Shown here: positions 60,679 to 64,000 of the stretch, one piece after another
How positions within the stretch are numbered: the stretch's first letter is position 1
Layout: each line of letters starts with the position of its first letter
DNA from: an uncultured Paracoccaceae bacterium
GTDB taxonomy: Bacteria > Pseudomonadota > Alphaproteobacteria > Rhodobacterales > Rhodobacteraceae
Reading direction: 5' to 3'
DNA: 64,000 nt
Assembly: GCA_947499635.1 (NCBI GenBank)
Contig: CANMPD010000009.1
Span: forward strand, 1-64,000
Notes under the pieces: generated by a model
What the model saw: the letters and a program-made list of their open reading frames with translations, nothing else
Database searches by the model: none
Told to the model about the DNA's origin: nothing
Program-made: the position numbers and the translations under genes

Positions 60679-62183
60679 GCGGCGTCTCCGGTTGCGATCA
60701 TATGTAGGCCGATTTCTTCGGGTTTCGTGTCGACGGTTTTAAAACGCGCACTCAGGCGTCCATGATTAAGAACCTGAATATGGTCACTGACTTCGAAAAG
60801 CTCATCAAGTTCTTCTGATATCACGAGGATTGCACAGCCGTCATTGCGCAAGGCAATCAACTGTTGTCGAATGGCCGTCGCAGCCCCGATATCGACGCCC
60901 CACGTGGGTTGGTTCACAAATAGCAGTTTTGGAGCGAGCATCATTTCGCGCCCAATAATGAACTTTTGTAGGTTGCCCCCCGAAAGCGCCCCAGCCTCTG
61001 CGTGTTCATCTGGGGTGCGGACGTCTTGGGTCGCAATACATGCTTTTGCAAAGGCGGTGGCCTGCCGCATACGAATAAGCCCGTGGCGGACCAGACCTTT
61101 GGAATGCGCAGTGAGTAGGCTGTTTTTGGTTAGGGACATTTCCGGAACGGCACCTTGCCCCAACCGATCCTCAGGGACAAAGGCAAAGCCAAGATGTCGT
61201 CGGGCGGCAGGATTTAGATGTGTGACATCCCGGCTCATCATCATGATGCGCTGTTTTTCGGACCCATGCAGGCGGGCTTCGCCAGAGATCAGAGCGGCAA
61301 GCTCGCTTTGACCATTACCAGACACCCCAGCGATGCCAAGGATTTCACCGGCGCGCACCTGCAGGTTGATCTGCTTGAGAGGGACGCTAAAGGGGTCGTC
61401 ATGGATATGGTCCACGGCGATCAATTCAAGGTGTTTGTTGCCTGTGGAGATAGGTTTTGCAGCAAGCGGGGCAGGGACGTCATGACCGATCATCATTGTC
61501 GCCAAGGCAGATGCATCATGGAGGCGGGGATCGACATTGCCGACCACTTGGCCTGCACGTAAAATTGTCGCGTGATCACAAATAGCGCGGATTTCTTCGA
61601 GCTTATGCGAAATAAACAGGATGGATACACCGTCTGCAGCCAATTTACGCAGCGTTTCAAAGAGGCGGTTCACGGATTGTGGTGGCAAAACCGAGGTGGG
61701 TTCGTCCAAAATCAGCAGTTTGGGGTTGGTGAGAAGGCAACGAATGATTTCAACCCGCTGGCGTTCGCCCACCGATAGGGTATGCACATGGGCCATAGGA
61801 TCTACATCAAGGCCGAATTCCGCACCCAAGACCGTGATCCGCTGGGCGAGATCTTTCTTATCCCCGGGCACGACAAGCGAGACATTCTCGACAACCGTCA
61901 GAGTTTCAAACAACGAAAAATGTTGAAAAACCATCCCGATGCCCAATTGACGGGCGTCCCCCGGCGCATTGAGGTGCAACTGCTTTCCCTGCCACATAAT
62001 CTGACCGCTATCGGGTTTTTCAACGCCGTAAATTAGCTTCATCAATGTGGATTTCCCGGCACCATTTTCGCCAAGGATTGCATGAATCGAATGAGAGGCC
62101 ACATCAAGGTTCACGCCGCGATTGGCGTGAACCTGTCCATAGCTTTTCGATACATCGCGTAAGGAAAGCAGAGGGGCTGTCAT
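60675..62183 (-). CDS. BMP-type ABC transporter duplicated ATPase (NupO-like)
   Basis: A 502-aa tandem ATPase, RbsA/NupO style. First half: Walker A GENGAGKST, LSVGERQRVEI, LLILDEPTSVLPP. Second half: degenerate Walker A GVSGNGQSE, LSGGNLQKFIIGRE. Such halves are normal for this group. Three bases after the BMP gene. Confidence 0.92.
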   Translation of the reverse strand: MTAPLLSLRDVSKSYGQVHANRGVNLDVASHSIHAILGENGAGKSTLMKLIYGVEKPDSGQIMWQGKQLHLNAPGDARQLGIGMVFQHFSLFETLTVVENVSLVVPGDKKDLAQRITVLGAEFGLDVDPMAHVHTLSVGERQRVEIIRCLLTNPKLLILDEPTSVLPPQSVNRLFETLRKLAADGVSILFISHKLEEIRAICDHATILRAGQVVGNVDPRLHDASALATMMIGHDVPAPLAAKPISTGNKHLELIAVDHIHDDPFSVPLKQINLQVRAGEILGIAGVSGNGQSELAALISGEARLHGSEKQRIMMMSRDVTHLNPAARRHLGFAFVPEDRLGQGAVPEMSLTKNSLLTAHSKGLVRHGLIRMRQATAFAKACIATQDVRTPDEHAEAGALSGGNLQKFIIGREMMLAPKLLFVNQPTWGVDIGAATAIRQQLIALRNDGCAILVISEELDELFEVSDHIQVLNHGRLSARFKTVDTKPEEIGLHMIATGDAA

Positions 62184-62186
62184 CGG

Positions 62187-63290
62187 TTAGTTCGGCAAAG
62201 GTGTTGTCACACCCTTCACGTGCCAATCCATCGAGATCACTTCGGGGGTGGTCATAACGCTGCCTGCGGGCACGCCATCGCTGCCGTCAGCCTTAAGGAT
62301 TGGACCGGTGAACGGCGAGAAGCTGCCATCGGCAATTTTGGCCTCGGTCTCTTTGATTTGCGACATGGTATCGGCGGGGATATCTGTGCTCCAGTCGACC
62401 ATTTTGACAACACCTTCGGCCATGCCAAGAAAGGCATTTGCGCCTGTAAATGTATTGGCGACATGCGCGTCAATCGACGCTTTGAAGAACGGCGACCAAT
62501 CGGTTTCTACGCAGCCAAGATAGGTTTTGGGGGCATAGGTCTTCATGGAGGAGTTCAAGTTGAAGGAATAGATACCCAGCTCTTCGCATTGCGCAACAAC
62601 GGAGGGAGTGTCTTGGGCGTTGGAAAAGACCACGTCACAGTCTTGAGCTGCGAGGGCTTTGGTGGCCTCTTGGGCTTTGGCAGGATCAAACCAGGAGTTG
62701 AGCCAAACCACAGAGACTTCGATGTCAGGATTAATGGCCTGCGCGCCCAATGCGAAAGCGTTGATTGAGGTGATCAGCTCGGGGATCGCAAATGCGGAAA
62801 CTGAGCCAAGCTTGCCGGTTTTCGACACTGCGGCTGCAGCCATGCCCAGCAAGTAGGTGCCTTGGGAATATTGCGCAGCAAATGGCGAAAAGTTTGGCGC
62901 AACCATGAAGCCTGACGCATGCAACACGGTGACATCTGGATTGCGGCGGGCAATTTGCATTGCGCCATTTTGATAGCCAAAGGAGCCTGCGACCAGAACC
63001 TTTGCGCCTTCGGCCACGATTTTGTTCATGATACGGTCGGCGTCTGGGCCTTCATAGATGTTTTCCACAATAGTCAGCTGAACTGCGTCACCATAGGCGG
63101 CTTTGACAACGTTCAACCCCTCGGCGAGGGCGTGCCCCCAACCCACATCTGCGACCGGAGAGGGGATTACCAAAGCAATGGACAGCGGGTCTTCGGCTGT
63201 TGCGGCGGCGGCGCGACTGACAAGCGTGCTCATGACGCTGGCCATGGTGGCACCTTTGATAAAGTTTCGACGGTTCATTGGATTGGTCAT
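62187..63290 (-). CDS. BMP-family binding protein with Tat-type signal (purine/nucleoside type)
   Basis: A 367-aa basic-membrane-protein family binding protein. The signal peptide has RRNFIKGA, a twin-arginine motif, so it may be exported folded. VIPSPVADVGWGHALAEGLN and the ADRIMNKIVAEGAKVLVAGSFG stretch are typical. GGGAG precedes the ATG. Binding proteins of this group capture nucleosides, guanine or related purines. Confidence 0.9.
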   Translation of the reverse strand: MTNPMNRRNFIKGATMASVMSTLVSRAAAATAEDPLSIALVIPSPVADVGWGHALAEGLNVVKAAYGDAVQLTIVENIYEGPDADRIMNKIVAEGAKVLVAGSFGYQNGAMQIARRNPDVTVLHASGFMVAPNFSPFAAQYSQGTYLLGMAAAAVSKTGKLGSVSAFAIPELITSINAFALGAQAINPDIEVSVVWLNSWFDPAKAQEATKALAAQDCDVVFSNAQDTPSVVAQCEELGIYSFNLNSSMKTYAPKTYLGCVETDWSPFFKASIDAHVANTFTGANAFLGMAEGVVKMVDWSTDIPADTMSQIKETEAKIADGSFSPFTGPILKADGSDGVPAGSVMTTPEVISMDWHVKGVTTPLPN

Positions 63291-63317
63291 TGGGGGCTCC
63301 CTGTCAGGTTGTTATGT

Positions 63318-64000
63318 TTATCTGTTTAATGTCGCCAGTGCGGCTTCGGCTTGGGTGAACAGTTTACGTTCATCGACGCGTGTAAACACTCCGTTCTCCC
63401 ATACGATCTGACCGTTGATCATGGTCATGTCTGTGGGTGTGCCAATCCCTACCTTGGGGATTAAGCTGATGGGATCATGGCGGGTGCCGACATAATCCAT
63501 ACGACGGGTGTCGATAGCAAAAAGATCCGCCGCCATGCCCGGCGCGAGATGGCCGATATCGAATCGGCCCAAAAGATCCGCGCCGCCTTTGGTGGCAATA
63601 TCTAGGAAATAGCTTGGCTCAGGGATGGGGTGGCTGCGTGTTGTGGCCGCAAGACATTGCAACATATACCCGGAGTGCAGGCAGTGCATGAGGTTCGAAT
63701 TGTCATTTGAGGCCGCGCCGTCCGCACCTAATCCAACCCGCAGATCAAAGGCTGACATCGCAGGAATATCAGGGATTTCGGCGCCGACCAGATATACAGG
63801 CTCGGGACAATGGGAGACACCCGTTTTGCTGGCGGCCATAGCAGCCAGTTCGTCATGGGTCAGTTCCCAACAGTGGGCATAAAACACATCAGGTCCAGAA
63901 AAGCCGATATCTTCGAGATAGGCCACAGTGCGTTTGCCATAACGCTCAGCGATGACAGGGCTTTCACCTTCGCCCACATGGGTATGAAGCATCACGTCTT
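63318..64000 (-). CDS. Amidohydrolase, 8-oxoguanine/hydroxyatrazine deaminase type, 5' end outside window
   Basis: The C-terminal ~227 residues of an ATZ/TRZ-type amidohydrolase. Visible metal-site features: LHTHVGEGE, YAHCWELTHDELAAM, VSHCPEP, and the late VGLGADGAASNDNSN with the catalytic Asp. This pattern is that of 8-oxoguanine and hydroxyatrazine deaminases. The frame is open to the window end, so the start is missing. First gene of the operon with the BMP importer, which fits import and deamination of a purine-like compound. Confidence 0.85.
   Translation of the reverse strand, partial: DVMLHTHVGEGESPVIAERYGKRTVAYLEDIGFSGPDVFYAHCWELTHDELAAMAASKTGVSHCPEPVYLVGAEIPDIPAMSAFDLRVGLGADGAASNDNSNLMHCLHSGYMLQCLAATTRSHPIPEPSYFLDIATKGGADLLGRFDIGHLAPGMAADLFAIDTRRMDYVGTRHDPISLIPKVGIGTPTDMTMINGQIVWENGVFTRVDERKLFTQAEAALATLNR

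Noticed and set aside
1-64000. CRISPR arrays, tRNA, rRNA, prophage
   Set aside because: No repeat-spacer pattern, tRNA-like cloverleaf, rRNA signature or phage structural gene was recognised by eye.

Overview
The window reads as the origin-proximal 64 kb of a RepABC plasmid or chromid from an alphaproteobacterium, most likely a marine member of the Rhodobacterales (Roseobacter group). The reasons are the repABC module at the left end, the number of ABC, TTT and MFS uptake systems, moderate GC, and the scarcity of transposons. No rRNA, tRNA or CRISPR was seen. All calls come from reading the sequence and from family knowledge; no database search was run.

Layout. 1-2941: minus-strand repA-repB, a short gap with a ctRNA-like antisense RNA, and the first codons of repC running off the left edge; upstream of repA lie a 16-bp palindrome (parS candidate) and two DnaA boxes. 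2942-3773: a RES/Xre toxin-antitoxin pair beside the origin. 3911-4735: a secreted PHB-depolymerase-like esterase. 5134-13067: a catabolic locus with an amidase, a cobalt-type nitrile hydratase (alpha, beta, accessory) led by a divergent HIU-hydrolase-like gene, a LysR regulator, an OHCU-decarboxylase (UraD) gene and a complete TctBAC transporter. 13239-18544: a small Cys/His-bearing exported protein and a five-gene peptide/nickel-type ABC importer. 18565-21173: LysR, YceI and an SDR. 21257-26239: a sugar-type ABC importer whose two permeases are both unusually extended. 26677-30662: MFS, chemoreceptor and TetR.

31083-49551 looks like one functional island. An Aap-type amino-acid ABC transporter is split: the binding protein and two permeases are at the left, and the ATPase is 14 kb away at the right end. 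Between them lie a persulfide-dioxygenase-like metallo-hydrolase, a VOC protein, a PLP C-S lyase, a cytoplasmic BisC/TorA-like molybdoenzyme, an IclR regulator, a rhodanese, a DAO-type FAD oxidase, HyuA/HyuB (ATP-dependent cyclic-amide opening), an SDR and a propionyl-CoA-synthetase-like enzyme. My inference is uptake and breakdown of a sulfur-containing, amino-acid-like or cyclic amide compound. An 11-bp motif shared by its two divergent promoters is a candidate IclR site.

49844-58463: iron acquisition with ExbB, two ExbD, TonB, a TonB-dependent receptor, an RhtX/FptX-like MFS importer, a TetR regulator with a clear palindromic operator, and a DUF2218-SIP ferric reductase; an IS3 remnant lies between tonB and the receptor. 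58682-64000: a BMP-type nucleoside/purine ABC importer and an amidohydrolase of the 8-oxoguanine/hydroxyatrazine deaminase type that runs off the right edge.

The two regions most worth study are the mixed nitrile/ureide locus (about 5-13 kb) and the sulfur/cyclic-amide island (about 31-49.5 kb). I know of no described pathway matching either gene set.
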